Notes: generated from the letters alone by a model not told the origin. Shown: positions 5,979 through 14,033, numbered from the stretch's first letter. The stretch is DNA of 14,670 nt from Putridiphycobacter sp965367695 (GCA_965367695.1 CBDUKB010000058.1:1-14670); one strand, 5' to 3'. Program-made: numbers and translations.

Positions 5979-7997
5979 TTGATACCAAAAGAAACCATAG
6001 ACGAAATTTTTCAAACTGCTCGGGTAGAGGAGGTGATTGGTGATTTTGTACAAATGAAAAAGGCAGGTTCGAGTTTTAAAGCCAAGTCCCCATTTACTGA
6101 CGAGAAAACGCCTTCCTTTATGATTTCTCCAGCCAAACAAATCTGGAAGTGTTTCAGTACTGGAAAAGGTGGTAATGTGGTTTCATTTTTAATGGAGCAT
6201 GAGCATTTTTCTTATGTAGAAGCCTTGAAATGGTTGGCCAATAAATATGGCATTGAGATTAAGGAAGACCGAAAGAGAACACCTGAGGAAATTCAAGCGA
6301 CCAGTATCAGAGAGAATTTATCGATTGTCAATGAGTTTGCAGCCAAGCATTTTGAAGATAATTTATTCGAAAATGAAAGTGGAAAAGCGATTGGGTTATC
6401 CTATTTTGTTAAAAGAGGATTTAGAGAAGACATTATCCGAAAATTTAATTTGGGATATTGTATTGAAACTTCCAATGCTTTTACTGAAGCCGCATTAAAA
6501 AAAGGCTATAAGCTTGAATTTTTAGAAAAAGCTGGACTAACCAAAACCAAAGAGGGGAGGTCATTTGACTTTTTTAGAGGAAGGGTCATGTTTCCTATTC
6601 ATAGTGTTGCAGGAAAAATTCTTGGTTTTGGCGGTAGAACACTAAAGGCAGATAAAAAAATAGCAAAGTATTTTAATTCTCCTGAATCAGAATTATACAA
6701 TAAAAGTAAGATTTTATATGGCTTGTATTTTGCCAAAAATAATATTATTAAATACGACAACTGTTACTTAGTCGAAGGGTATACTGATGTAATTTCAATG
6801 CACCAAGCGGGCGTGCAAAATGTTGTTTCATCATCCGGTACATCTTTAACCGAAGGACAAATCAATTTAATAAAAAGATACTCTGATAATATCACCATTT
6901 TATATGATGGAGATGCTGCAGGAATTAAAGCTTCGTTTAGAGGGATTGATATGATTTTGGAACATGGCATGAATGTGCGTGTTGTCTTGTTTCCTGATGG
7001 AGAAGATCCTGATTCTTTTGCAAAAAAATCAAGCACTGAGGTTTTGAATAGTTACATTACTGAAAATGCAAAAGACTTTATTGTTTTTAAGTCTGATTTA
7101 TTAAGTAAAGAAGCAGCGGGAGACCCATTAAAGAAAGCGCAATTAATTCGTGATATCGTTTCTTCAATCGCTTTAATTCCAGATAGAATAAAGCAACAGG
7201 TTTACACCAAAGAATGTGCAAACATATTTGATATCGAAGAAGATATTTTGGTGGGTGAGCTGGTTAAATTAGTGCGTGATAAGCAACAGAAAGCCGATAA
7301 AAGAAGGCAATTTTCTCAAAGTAATAGTTTAAGTAGTAATGAAGAACCGCCGCCTGAAGCACTCATTCCGCCAGAATACCAGACAGCAACAACAGTTACA
7401 CCTGAGCCGAAAAAGGTAATTTATAATAATTTATATTATCAAGAAAGAGATTTAATTCGATTACTTTTGAATTACGGACCATTTTCAGTAAAAACCAAAC
7501 AAATTCAAGAAAACGACAAAGGAGAACAAAAAGAAGTTTTTGTGGAGGTAAGTGTGGTCCAGCTAATTTTACACGAATTGGGTGTTGATAATATGGAACT
7601 AATTCATCCTGATTTTGCAGAAATTTATCAAGCTTATAAAAAAGCATTTGAAGAAGGGAAAATTTTGGAAGAAAAGAATTTCACAAGAAATGAAAATGTG
7701 GCAATTGCAAAAGTGGCGGTAGATATTTTATCCCTAAAAAATGAATTGAGTCCCCAATGGGTTACTCAAAAAGTAAAAATAAAAAGGGAGATTGACAATT
7801 TAGACCGAGCTGTTATTGAAGCAATTTATTCATATAAATCTTGCAAAGTAATGGATGAAATTAATACATTGCAATCCGATATGAGTCAAATTGCTAATGA
7901 AGATCTTGAAGGATTTCATTTACTGATGACCCGACAAAGAGAATTAGAAAAAGTAAAACTAGTGCTCTCAGCAAAATTAGGTAGAAGAATCATTTAG
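5979..7997 (+). CDS. dnaG: DNA primase (DnaG)
   Basis: A 672-residue replication primase that makes RNA primers at the fork. The start is TTG at 5979, giving MIPKETIDEI, the conserved DnaG N-terminus. The N-terminal CHC2 region is recognisable (SPFTDEKTPSF, then KCFSTGKGGN), but three of the four expected zinc ligands are replaced: Ser37, Thr40 and Thr61, with only Cys58 left. The Toprim catalytic core is intact: Glu266 in VEGYTDV and the metal-binding Asp310 and Asp312 in YDGDAAG. A linker of low complexity (about residues 445-475, rich in Pro, Glu and Ser) leads to the C-terminal helicase-binding region. It is the first gene of a compact run; the MscS-type gene starts 2 bases after its stop. 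Confidence 0.97.
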   Translation: MIPKETIDEIFQTARVEEVIGDFVQMKKAGSSFKAKSPFTDEKTPSFMISPAKQIWKCFSTGKGGNVVSFLMEHEHFSYVEALKWLANKYGIEIKEDRKRTPEEIQATSIRENLSIVNEFAAKHFEDNLFENESGKAIGLSYFVKRGFREDIIRKFNLGYCIETSNAFTEAALKKGYKLEFLEKAGLTKTKEGRSFDFFRGRVMFPIHSVAGKILGFGGRTLKADKKIAKYFNSPESELYNKSKILYGLYFAKNNIIKYDNCYLVEGYTDVISMHQAGVQNVVSSSGTSLTEGQINLIKRYSDNITILYDGDAAGIKASFRGIDMILEHGMNVRVVLFPDGEDPDSFAKKSSTEVLNSYITENAKDFIVFKSDLLSKEAAGDPLKKAQLIRDIVSSIALIPDRIKQQVYTKECANIFDIEEDILVGELVKLVRDKQQKADKRRQFSQSNSLSSNEEPPPEALIPPEYQTATTVTPEPKKVIYNNLYYQERDLIRLLLNYGPFSVKTKQIQENDKGEQKEVFVEVSVVQLILHELGVDNMELIHPDFAEIYQAYKKAFEEGKILEEKNFTRNENVAIAKVAVDILSLKNELSPQWVTQKVKIKREIDNLDRAVIEAIYSYKSCKVMDEINTLQSDMSQIANEDLEGFHLLMTRQRELEKVKLVLSAKLGRRII

Positions 7998-7999
7998 CT

Positions 8000-9202
8000 A
8001 TGAATATTTGGGATGACATATTAAATTACCCTATTATAGATACACGCTCTTTTGGGGTCAGTGATTCAACTTTAAATGTCATTCAAAATAACCCAGAATT
8101 GGCAGAAACTTTTATTCAAAATAGTAAAGGGTTTATCTTGGCCCCAATCAATATTATTTTATTTATCATTATTTTCTTAATCGGCAAACTCTGTATTAAG
8201 TACCTGAAAAGATATTTTAAAATTTTACAAATAGAGGACAAGCAGTTTAAAATTGAAGGTCGAGAAATTGCCTTGTGGAAATTAATCAAGCAAATCATCT
8301 ATTTTTTGATTTTCTACATATGTTTTCAGAGTTTAAATATCAATAATTCCAACATTGATTTTGGCAATGTTTTAGCATTTGAATTCATCAGGGTTAAAAG
8401 TTTTTATATTGCGGTTTACCACATTTTCTTGGTCATTCTAATCATTTTTGTAGCGAGATTATTGGTTAATTTCTTAAAACTTTATTTTCATAAAAGCGTT
8501 TCAAAACGGGTTCAATTAGACAAAGGAACCGAGTTTGTGGTGATTCAATTGGGTAAATATGTCATCTATACCATCTCAATTATCATATTATTGCGCAGTT
8601 TTGGTTTAAGTATCGGTCTATTGCTAACTGGGTCAGCTGCTTTATTAGTCGGTGTTGGATTGGGAATGCAAGATATTTTCAAAGATTTTTTATCAGGTCT
8701 TTTACTTTTGTTCGAAGGCTCCAATAAAGTAGGAGATATCATAGAAATTCACAATTATAATGGAGAAGCTAATTTTATTGCTCAAATAAAGGAGATTAAC
8801 TTAAGAACCAGTAAAGTGGAAACCCGTGATTCTAAAACATTGATAATTCCCAATTCTATTTTAACCCATCAAAGTGTCAACAATTGGAGTTTTAGCACTA
8901 ATGTAATTCGTTTTCAAATTCCGGTGACTATTCATTATGATGCGGATGTGGAATTGGCTAAAAGCATATTAATAGAAAGTGCCCAATCGCACCCAAGGGT
9001 GAAGAAAACGCAACCAGTATTTGTACGTTTAAGAAATTTTGGGTCGAATGGATTAGAAATGGATGTCGTTTTTTGGGCTGAACAAAACTTCTATATCGAT
9101 ATTTATAAATCTGATATTCGTTTTGCCATTGAAAAAGCATTTCGTGCAAATGGTATTGGCTTTCCTTACCCACAAACCGACGTTCACATTAAAAAAGACT
9201 AA
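8000..9202 (+). CDS. MscS-family mechanosensitive ion channel
   Basis: A 400-residue inner-membrane protein with about five hydrophobic segments (roughly residues 45-67, 90-112, 128-155, 175-200 and 205-238). The last contains the Gly/Ala-rich pore helix LLVGVGLGMQDIFKDFLSG, followed by the MscS beta-domain pattern (KVGDIIEI, then LRTSKVETRDSKTLIIPNS) and a cytoplasmic alpha-beta domain ending near VFWAEQNFY and FPYPQTDVHI. Such channels open on membrane stretch and release solutes during hypo-osmotic shock. It has more membrane segments than the three of E. coli MscS. The ATG is 2 bases after the dnaG stop and the next gene begins 6 bases after its own stop, so it sits inside the dnaG transcription unit. 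Confidence 0.93.
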   Translation: MNIWDDILNYPIIDTRSFGVSDSTLNVIQNNPELAETFIQNSKGFILAPINIILFIIIFLIGKLCIKYLKRYFKILQIEDKQFKIEGREIALWKLIKQIIYFLIFYICFQSLNINNSNIDFGNVLAFEFIRVKSFYIAVYHIFLVILIIFVARLLVNFLKLYFHKSVSKRVQLDKGTEFVVIQLGKYVIYTISIIILLRSFGLSIGLLLTGSAALLVGVGLGMQDIFKDFLSGLLLLFEGSNKVGDIIEIHNYNGEANFIAQIKEINLRTSKVETRDSKTLIIPNSILTHQSVNNWSFSTNVIRFQIPVTIHYDADVELAKSILIESAQSHPRVKKTQPVFVRLRNFGSNGLEMDVVFWAEQNFYIDIYKSDIRFAIEKAFRANGIGFPYPQTDVHIKKD

Positions 9203-9208
9203 AAACTT

Positions 9209-10771
9209 ATGGTAAGAACAATATTTGTCATTTCATCATTGATCATCACTGCCTTAATACTTACTTTAAGTTATTTTTTTTCAGTTAATTACTTGTGGTG
9301 GTTTGTGTTTTTTGGACCAATAATAATCATTGGGATTTATGATGTGTTTCAGAAAAAACATGCTATTTTAAAAAACTTCCCAATCATTGGTCATTTGCGT
9401 TACATGTTGGAATCAATTTCTCCGGAAATTCAACAGTATTTTGTCGAAAGAAGAACGGATGGTGCGCCAATCGATAAAAATGTGAGGGCTATTATTTACG
9501 AAAGAGCGAAAAATTTGGGTGCAACCCATCCTTTTGGAACAGAAAATGACATTTCTGAAGAAGGTTATGAGTTTATCGTTCAATCGCTTTATCCTGCTCC
9601 AATTCCTCATAAGGTACCAAGAACTGTTATAGGCGGGGAAGCATGTACGCAACCTTATAGTGCGGCTTTATATAATGTTTCTGCCATGAGTTTCGGCTCT
9701 TTAAGTAAAAATGCGGTAATGGCAATGAATAGGGGAGCCTTAAAGGGGGAGTTTTATCATAATACTGGAGAAGGTGGAATTTCTCCGCATCATTTACAAG
9801 GAGGTGATTTATGTTGGCAAATTGGTACTGGTTATTTTGGTTGTAGAAATGAAGATGGTACTTTTTCGGAACAAAATTTTGTTGCAAATGCAACCAAGCC
9901 AGAAGTAAAAATGATTGAAATTAAATTATCCCAAGGAGCTAAACCAGGACATGGGGGGGTATTGCCAGGAGTGAAAAACACGCCCGAAATTGCTGCAATT
10001 CGAGGAATCAAGCCACATATTACTGTTCTTTCTCCTCCAGGACACTCAGCCTTTGGCTCTCCAAGAGGCTTACTTCAATTTGTTCAAAAACTAAGGAAAC
10101 TATCAGGTGGAAAACCAACTGGTTTTAAATTGTGTGTGGGAAATCCTGAAGAGTTTGAAGCTATTTGTAAATCAATGGTTGATACAGGTATTTATCCAGA
10201 TTTTATAAGTATTGATGGAGCTGAAGGTGGAACAGGTGCAGCACCTCTTGAATTTACAAATCATGTTGGAATGCCGCTTGATGTAGGTTTAGTATTAGCA
10301 GATGAATTGTTAAAAAAATATGGCATTAGAGAACACATAAAAATAAATGCAACTGGAAAAATATTTTCAGGCTTTGGTATCATCAAGGCAATGGCATTAG
10401 GGGCCGATTTATGTTGTTCGGCAAGAGCCATGATGTTAGCTGTTGGTTGTATTCATGCACAGACTTGTAATACTAATACTTGTCCAACTGGTGTCGCGAC
10501 TCAAAATCCAAAATTGGTGAAGGGCTTGAATGTACCTGACAAGGCAGAAAGGGTGTACAACTTTCAAAAAAACACCATTCATGCATTTATTGAATTAATG
10601 GCTGCTACAGGTGCAAGAAGTCCTCAAGAAATTAAACGTTCGAGTGTGATGAGAATGGCAGAAGATGGTGATGTACATAATATGGATGAGATTATTAATC
10701 ATTGGAATATAAAAAAGAAAATAATTGATAATATTCCTGTTGGCGCAAATTTAGGAAATGGAAATTTTTAA
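9209..10771 (+). CDS. Membrane-anchored FMN-binding glutamate synthase-family protein
   Basis: A 520-residue protein. Two hydrophobic segments at the N-terminus (about residues 4-25 and 28-46) precede a soluble domain homologous to the FMN-binding synthase domain of glutamate synthase (GltB type). Visible signatures are the GEGGISPHH segment, KPGHGGVLPG, the SIDGAEGGTGAAP segment of the TIM barrel, and a 3Fe-4S cluster pattern with Cys414-x5-Cys420-x4-Cys425 followed by PTG. The N-terminal glutamine amidotransferase domain and the C-terminal GXGXG domain of true GltB are both missing and no small subunit lies nearby, so it is probably not an ordinary glutamate synthase; the physiological reaction of this stand-alone group is unclear to me. 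It lies between the MscS-type gene and rdgB with gaps of 6 and 2 bases. Confidence 0.9.
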   Translation: MVRTIFVISSLIITALILTLSYFFSVNYLWWFVFFGPIIIIGIYDVFQKKHAILKNFPIIGHLRYMLESISPEIQQYFVERRTDGAPIDKNVRAIIYERAKNLGATHPFGTENDISEEGYEFIVQSLYPAPIPHKVPRTVIGGEACTQPYSAALYNVSAMSFGSLSKNAVMAMNRGALKGEFYHNTGEGGISPHHLQGGDLCWQIGTGYFGCRNEDGTFSEQNFVANATKPEVKMIEIKLSQGAKPGHGGVLPGVKNTPEIAAIRGIKPHITVLSPPGHSAFGSPRGLLQFVQKLRKLSGGKPTGFKLCVGNPEEFEAICKSMVDTGIYPDFISIDGAEGGTGAAPLEFTNHVGMPLDVGLVLADELLKKYGIREHIKINATGKIFSGFGIIKAMALGADLCCSARAMMLAVGCIHAQTCNTNTCPTGVATQNPKLVKGLNVPDKAERVYNFQKNTIHAFIELMAATGARSPQEIKRSSVMRMAEDGDVHNMDEIINHWNIKKKIIDNIPVGANLGNGNF

Positions 10772-10773
10772 TA

Positions 10774-11361
10774 ATGAAATTAGTATTCGCAACCAATAAC
10801 CAAAATAAAGTCAAGGAAATTCAAAAATTGTTGCCTTTAAGTATTCAAGTATTGTCTTTAAAAGATATTGGTTGTACAACTGATATTCCTGAAACGGCAC
10901 CCGATTTAAAAGGAAATGCAAGTCTCAAGTCTTCTTTTGTGAAAATGTTGTTTGACTTAAATTGTTTTGCAGATGATACAGGGCTAGAAATTGAAGTCCT
11001 TGAGGGAGCACCAGGAGTAAAATCTGCAAGGTACGCTGATGAGGTGGAGAAAAGTGATGAAAAGAATATGGCGCTGGTATTGGAGCAATTAAAAAATGAA
11101 TCCAATAGAAATGCACGGTTTAAAACCGTCATTAGTTTGCAATTGGAGGGGAAAGAATATTTTTTTGAAGGAATTGTGAATGGCGTGATTGCAAAAGAGA
11201 AAATGGGCATTGAAGGATTTGGTTACGACCCAATTTTTGTACCCAATGGTTATTCAAAAAGTTTTGCGCAAATGAGTATGGATGAAAAGAACAAGATTTC
11301 ACACCGGGGACAAGCAGTTCAAAAGTTAATTGATTTTTTAAATAATGAAATAAACAAATAA
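10774..11361 (+). CDS. rdgB: XTP/dITP pyrophosphatase (Ham1/RdgB family)
   Basis: A 195-residue house-cleaning enzyme that hydrolyses non-canonical purine triphosphates (XTP, dITP, ITP) to monophosphates, keeping deaminated bases out of DNA and RNA. The family motifs are in order: ATNNQNKVKEI near the N-terminus (phosphate binding), ADDTGLEI with Asp67 and Asp68, GAPGVKSARYA, GFGYDPIF, and SHRGQA near the C-terminus. The length is normal. Its ATG is 2 bases after the preceding stop, and its TAA stop is followed directly by the next ATG with no gap. Grouping with dnaG links it to replication, though the genes between them do not share that theme. Confidence 0.96.
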   Translation: MKLVFATNNQNKVKEIQKLLPLSIQVLSLKDIGCTTDIPETAPDLKGNASLKSSFVKMLFDLNCFADDTGLEIEVLEGAPGVKSARYADEVEKSDEKNMALVLEQLKNESNRNARFKTVISLQLEGKEYFFEGIVNGVIAKEKMGIEGFGYDPIFVPNGYSKSFAQMSMDEKNKISHRGQAVQKLIDFLNNEINK

Positions 11362-12138
11362 ATGCAAGAAGCAATTCAAGTAACATTTTTAGGAACCGGG
11401 ACATCACAAGGAGTGCCAGTTATTGCTTGTCAATGTGCTGTTTGTTTGTCTACTAATTTCAAAGATAAAAGGTTGCGTTCTTCCATCATGCTTGGTTACC
11501 ATAATAAAAATGTGGTCATAGATACTGGTCCCGATTTTAGACAACAAATGTTACGGGAAAAAGTGTTGAAATTAGATGCCTTGCTTTATACCCATGGACA
11601 CAAAGACCATGTTGCAGGTATGGATGATATTAGGGCTTTCAATTATACTTCAAAATCTGACATGCCTGTGTATGCTGATGAAGAAACTGAAATCGCATTA
11701 AAACGAGAGTTTCACTATGTTTTTTCAGGATTTAATTATCCTGGTATTCCAAAAGTACTATTGAATCGAATTGATTTGACTCCTTTTGAACTTTTTGGTA
11801 AAACTATTATTCCCATTCAAGTCATGCATTATAAACTGCCTGTAACTGCCTATAGGATTGATAATTTCACTTACATTACGGATGCAAATTATATTAGTCC
11901 CGAAGAAAAAGAAAAAATTAAGGGGACTGAAGTTTTGGTGATTAATGCCCTCAGAATGACCCCGCATATTTCTCATTTTACTTTGGCTGAAGCTTTGGAA
12001 TTAATTAAAGAAATTAACCCTAAAAAAGCTTACTTGACCCATATTAGCCATTTACTTGGAAGCCATGATGAGGTAAGTAAATTATTGCCTTCAAATGTAA
12101 TGCTCGCATACGACGGTTTAACAATTTCGATTGAGTGA
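11362..12138 (+). CDS. PhnP-like MBL-fold metallo-hydrolase
   Basis: A 258-residue metallo-beta-lactamase-fold phosphodiesterase. The metal-binding motif THGHKDH (His78, His80, Asp82, His83) is intact. Like E. coli PhnP, it has GTGTSQGVP at the N-terminus, a structural zinc-site pattern Cys23-x-Cys25-x2-Cys28, and the C-terminal LTHISH (His227, His230) with DGL close to the end. PhnP hydrolyses a cyclic ribose phosphate in phosphonate breakdown, but no C-P lyase genes are visible here, so the substrate is open; a cyclic nucleotide or ribose cyclic phosphate is a reasonable guess. It starts at the base after the rdgB stop and overlaps the lysozyme gene by 4 bases (GTGA). Confidence 0.88.
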   Translation: MQEAIQVTFLGTGTSQGVPVIACQCAVCLSTNFKDKRLRSSIMLGYHNKNVVIDTGPDFRQQMLREKVLKLDALLYTHGHKDHVAGMDDIRAFNYTSKSDMPVYADEETEIALKREFHYVFSGFNYPGIPKVLLNRIDLTPFELFGKTIIPIQVMHYKLPVTAYRIDNFTYITDANYISPEEKEKIKGTEVLVINALRMTPHISHFTLAEALELIKEINPKKAYLTHISHLLGSHDEVSKLLPSNVMLAYDGLTISIE

Positions 12139-12860
12139 AACAATTAGCTGTTTTATTAGTCAGTGCTGCATTAGTAGTTTTTATTGTTTTACTCATTTTT
12201 GAGCAAAATCAAAACTCAAATTTTATTTACCGTAATTTTGGTGTTCATGTCCCCATAGAGGGAACCATTTTAGGCATTGATGTCTCACATCACCAAGGTG
12301 AAATTGATTGGGACATGGCTTTAGACATGCGCATTGGCAATGATTCTATTCAGTTTGTTTATTTAAAAGCAACTGAAGGGGCAGATTTTAAAGATCGACA
12401 TTACGAGAAAAATAGAAAGATCTTAGATCAAAAGAAAGTAAAAGTCGGTGCTTACCATTTTTTTAATCCAAATACTAATATAGCGGCACAAGTCAATTTT
12501 TTTGAACAAACAGTTGCAAAAACAAGCCTCAAACCTGTGTTAGATGTAGAGGTCATCAAAGGAGTTAGTCAAGCTCAATGTGTTGATTCAGTCGAAAAAT
12601 TTTTGAATCTTTACCAGTTAAAAGTAGGGGTTCGACCCATTATTTACACCTTCGAATCATTTTACAATGATGTGTTTAAAAACTCCAAATTGAAAACTGA
12701 ATTATTTTGGATTGCGAACTTTAAATCCATTCCCACTTCTTTCGTCAATTCTAATACCATCATCTGGCAATTTTCTGAAAAAGGAACTGTCAACGGGATC
12801 AAAGAAAAAGTAGACCTCAACAAAGCTAAATTCAACTTCTTCGAAAAAGCGAAATGGTGA
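12135..12860 (+). CDS. Membrane-anchored GH25 lysozyme-type glycosidase
   Basis: A 241-residue protein with one N-terminal hydrophobic segment (about residues 4-22), which is an uncleaved anchor or signal peptide, followed by a glycoside hydrolase family 25 domain (about 44-232). The GH25 pattern is clear: GIDVSHHQG with Asp49, YLKATEG, VGAYHFF, LDVEV with Asp137 and Glu139 as likely catalytic residues, and IIWQFSEKGTVNGI near the end. It would cut peptidoglycan in the periplasm. The start is GTG at 12135, overlapping the upstream stop as GTGA; a start there keeps the membrane segment complete. It is the last gene of the dnaG run. Its final codons (EKAKW) contain a 15-base sequence that recurs twice in the following intergenic region. 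Confidence 0.92.
   Translation: MKQLAVLLVSAALVVFIVLLIFEQNQNSNFIYRNFGVHVPIEGTILGIDVSHHQGEIDWDMALDMRIGNDSIQFVYLKATEGADFKDRHYEKNRKILDQKKVKVGAYHFFNPNTNIAAQVNFFEQTVAKTSLKPVLDVEVIKGVSQAQCVDSVEKFLNLYQLKVGVRPIIYTFESFYNDVFKNSKLKTELFWIANFKSIPTSFVNSNTIIWQFSEKGTVNGIKEKVDLNKAKFNFFEKAKW
12844..12858 (+). repeat. First of three copies of a 15-base motif (3' end of lysozyme gene)
   Basis: AAAAAGCGAAATGGT encodes the lysozyme C-terminus (KAKW) and differs by one base from AAAAAGCCAAATGGT, found at 12918-12932 and 13058-13072. All three copies read KAKW in the corresponding frame. Confidence 0.5.
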
Positions 12861-12862
12861 GT

Positions 12863-12880
12863 TAGACACTAGACACTAGA
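12863..12880 (+). repeat. Short heptamer tandem repeat (TAGACAC)
   Basis: TAGACACTAGACACTAGA is about 2.5 copies of a 7-base unit just after the lysozyme stop. A looser run of ACTAA-type words at the far end of the same intergenic region (13101-13133) is roughly its counterpart on the other strand. Confidence 0.6.
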
Positions 12881-12910
12881 TTTTTTCCTTCCAATTAAGT
12901 CTATGATGTT

Positions 12911-12977
12911 TAATAGCAAAAAGCCAAATGGTACATCAGTCAAAGTCTAACTGCTCAATACTAACTACTTGATACTA
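12911..12977 (+). repeat. Intergenic direct repeat, copy A
   Basis: Shares an exact AAGCCAAATGGTAC core and an exact CAAAGTCTAACT word with copy B at a constant 140-base offset. The first 50 bases match at about 41 positions; after a 2-base insertion in copy B the match continues at about 15 of 21. It contains stop codons and is not coding. Confidence 0.7.
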
Positions 12978-13050
12978 TTTCCTCTCTTGTACTTCGAGAA
13001 CCTCAGTCCGCGATAGGTATTGTGTTAACTTTATGTATGCAGATGATTCA

Positions 13051-13119
13051 TAAAATCAAAAAGCCAAATGGTACCCCAAACAAAGTCTAACTAATCAAAA
13101 TACTAATGACTATCCACTA
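13051..13119 (+). repeat. Intergenic direct repeat, copy B
   Basis: This is the second copy of the unit at 12911-12977. The DNA between the copies (12978-13050) is richer in G and C in its middle and holds a TTCGAGAACCTCAG stretch but no reading frame or clear terminator hairpin. The whole 275-base gap separates convergent genes. Confidence 0.7.
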
Positions 13120-13135
13120 ATAACTAACTACTACC

Positions 13136-14005
13136 CTACAACATCTTCAAAAAGTTCACTTCTTCTTTTGTCAAGTGACGCCATTCACCTCTCGGTAAAT
13201 CTTTTTTTGTCAAGCCAGCGAAAAGTACACGGTCCAATTTAATGACTTCGTAACCTACAGCTTCAAACATTCTACGAACCACACGGTATTTTCCAGAATG
13301 TAATTCAACGCCTACTTCTTTGGGTTTGTTGTCTCTTACAAAATCAACTTTATCGGCTTTTACAAAACCGCCATCATCCAATTCAACACCAGCCATTAAT
13401 TTTTTCATGTCATCCGTATTGATGTTTTTATTCACCTCAACATGGTAAATTTTCTTCATCTCATAACGGGGGTGAGTTAATTTTTTAGCCAAATCACCAT
13501 CATTGGTAAACATTAACAAACCAGTTGTATTTCTGTCCAATCTTCCAACCGGATATATTCTTTCTTTACAAGCCTTATGCACCAATGTCATCACCGTTTT
13601 TCTCCCCCTTGGGTCGTCCATAGTGGTGATAAAATCTTTGGGTTTGTTCAATAAAACGTAACGTTTAGTTTCTTGTGAAATTAAAGCCCCATCATAACGC
13701 ACTTCGTCTCCTGGCTTCACTTTATATCCCATTTCTAAAATGGTAGTCCCGTTCACATCTACCACACCTGTAGCAATTAATACATCTGCTTCACGACGGG
13801 AACAAATGCCCGCGTTTGACAAATATTTATTCAAGCGAATATCCTCGCTAAAACTTGGCAAAGGATCTCCTTTTGGCTTTGGTTTATCAAAACTTGAATA
13901 GTGTTTCTTTTTTGGCGCAGCATCTTTCCCTTTGAAAGGTTTTCCTGTACTCTTTTTCCCTTCGCTTCTTTTTCCTTTTGGTTGCTGTTTATCCGATCTA
14001 CCCAT
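13136..14005 (-). CDS. rluB: RsuA/RluB-family 23S rRNA pseudouridine synthase
   Basis: A 289-residue protein. Residues 1-55 form a Lys/Gly/Pro-rich, probably disordered tail that may bind RNA. An S4 RNA-binding domain follows (about 56-103, RLNKYLSNAGICSRREADVL), then the catalytic domain with GRLDRNTTGLL, in which Asp157 is the expected catalytic residue, and the KIYHVEV and RRMFEAVGYEV segments of the family. These enzymes turn specific uridines of rRNA into pseudouridine; the RluB assignment (large-subunit rRNA) over RsuA or RluE rests on general similarity and is less sure than the family. The ATG at 14005 is used. It faces the lysozyme gene tail to tail and is divergent from a DEAD-box helicase. 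Confidence 0.9.
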   Translation of the reverse strand: MGRSDKQQPKGKRSEGKKSTGKPFKGKDAAPKKKHYSSFDKPKPKGDPLPSFSEDIRLNKYLSNAGICSRREADVLIATGVVDVNGTTILEMGYKVKPGDEVRYDGALISQETKRYVLLNKPKDFITTMDDPRGRKTVMTLVHKACKERIYPVGRLDRNTTGLLMFTNDGDLAKKLTHPRYEMKKIYHVEVNKNINTDDMKKLMAGVELDDGGFVKADKVDFVRDNKPKEVGVELHSGKYRVVRRMFEAVGYEVIKLDRVLFAGLTKKDLPRGEWRHLTKEEVNFLKML

Positions 14006-14025
14006 GACTTAATTATTTTCGACGG

Positions 14026-14033
14026 CAAATATA
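14026..14033 (-). promoter_or_regulatory. Putative rluB -7 promoter element
   Basis: Minus-strand TATATTTG fits the TAnnTTTG consensus and ends 20 bases before the ATG at 14005. There is no TTG at usual -33 spacing; instead a 9-base box shared with the divergent promoter ends 9 bases upstream. Confidence 0.45.

Noticed and set aside
10845..11210. Long minus-strand reading frame inside rdgB, and similar antisense frames inside dnaG, the glutamate synthase-like gene and the MBL gene
   Set aside because: They lie opposite genes with intact family motifs, show no recognisable domains, and have composition expected of antisense frames.
5236..12860. SprT-like protease, primase and lysozyme as part of a phage or mobile element
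   Set aside because: No integrase, terminase, capsid, repeats or attachment sites are present; the genes are of host type, and the lysozyme has a membrane anchor and sits in a housekeeping run.
12978..13050. GC-richer stretch between the repeat copies as a small RNA, REP-type hairpin or terminator
   Set aside because: I could not find a stem longer than about 3-4 base pairs, and no promoter element or T run marks it as a transcript end.
13057..13138. Open frame continuing from repeat copy B (starting QKAKWYPKQ) as a small gene
   Set aside because: It has no start codon after the in-frame stop at 13051-13053, low-complexity N/T/Y content, and it runs into the end of the opposite-strand rluB gene.
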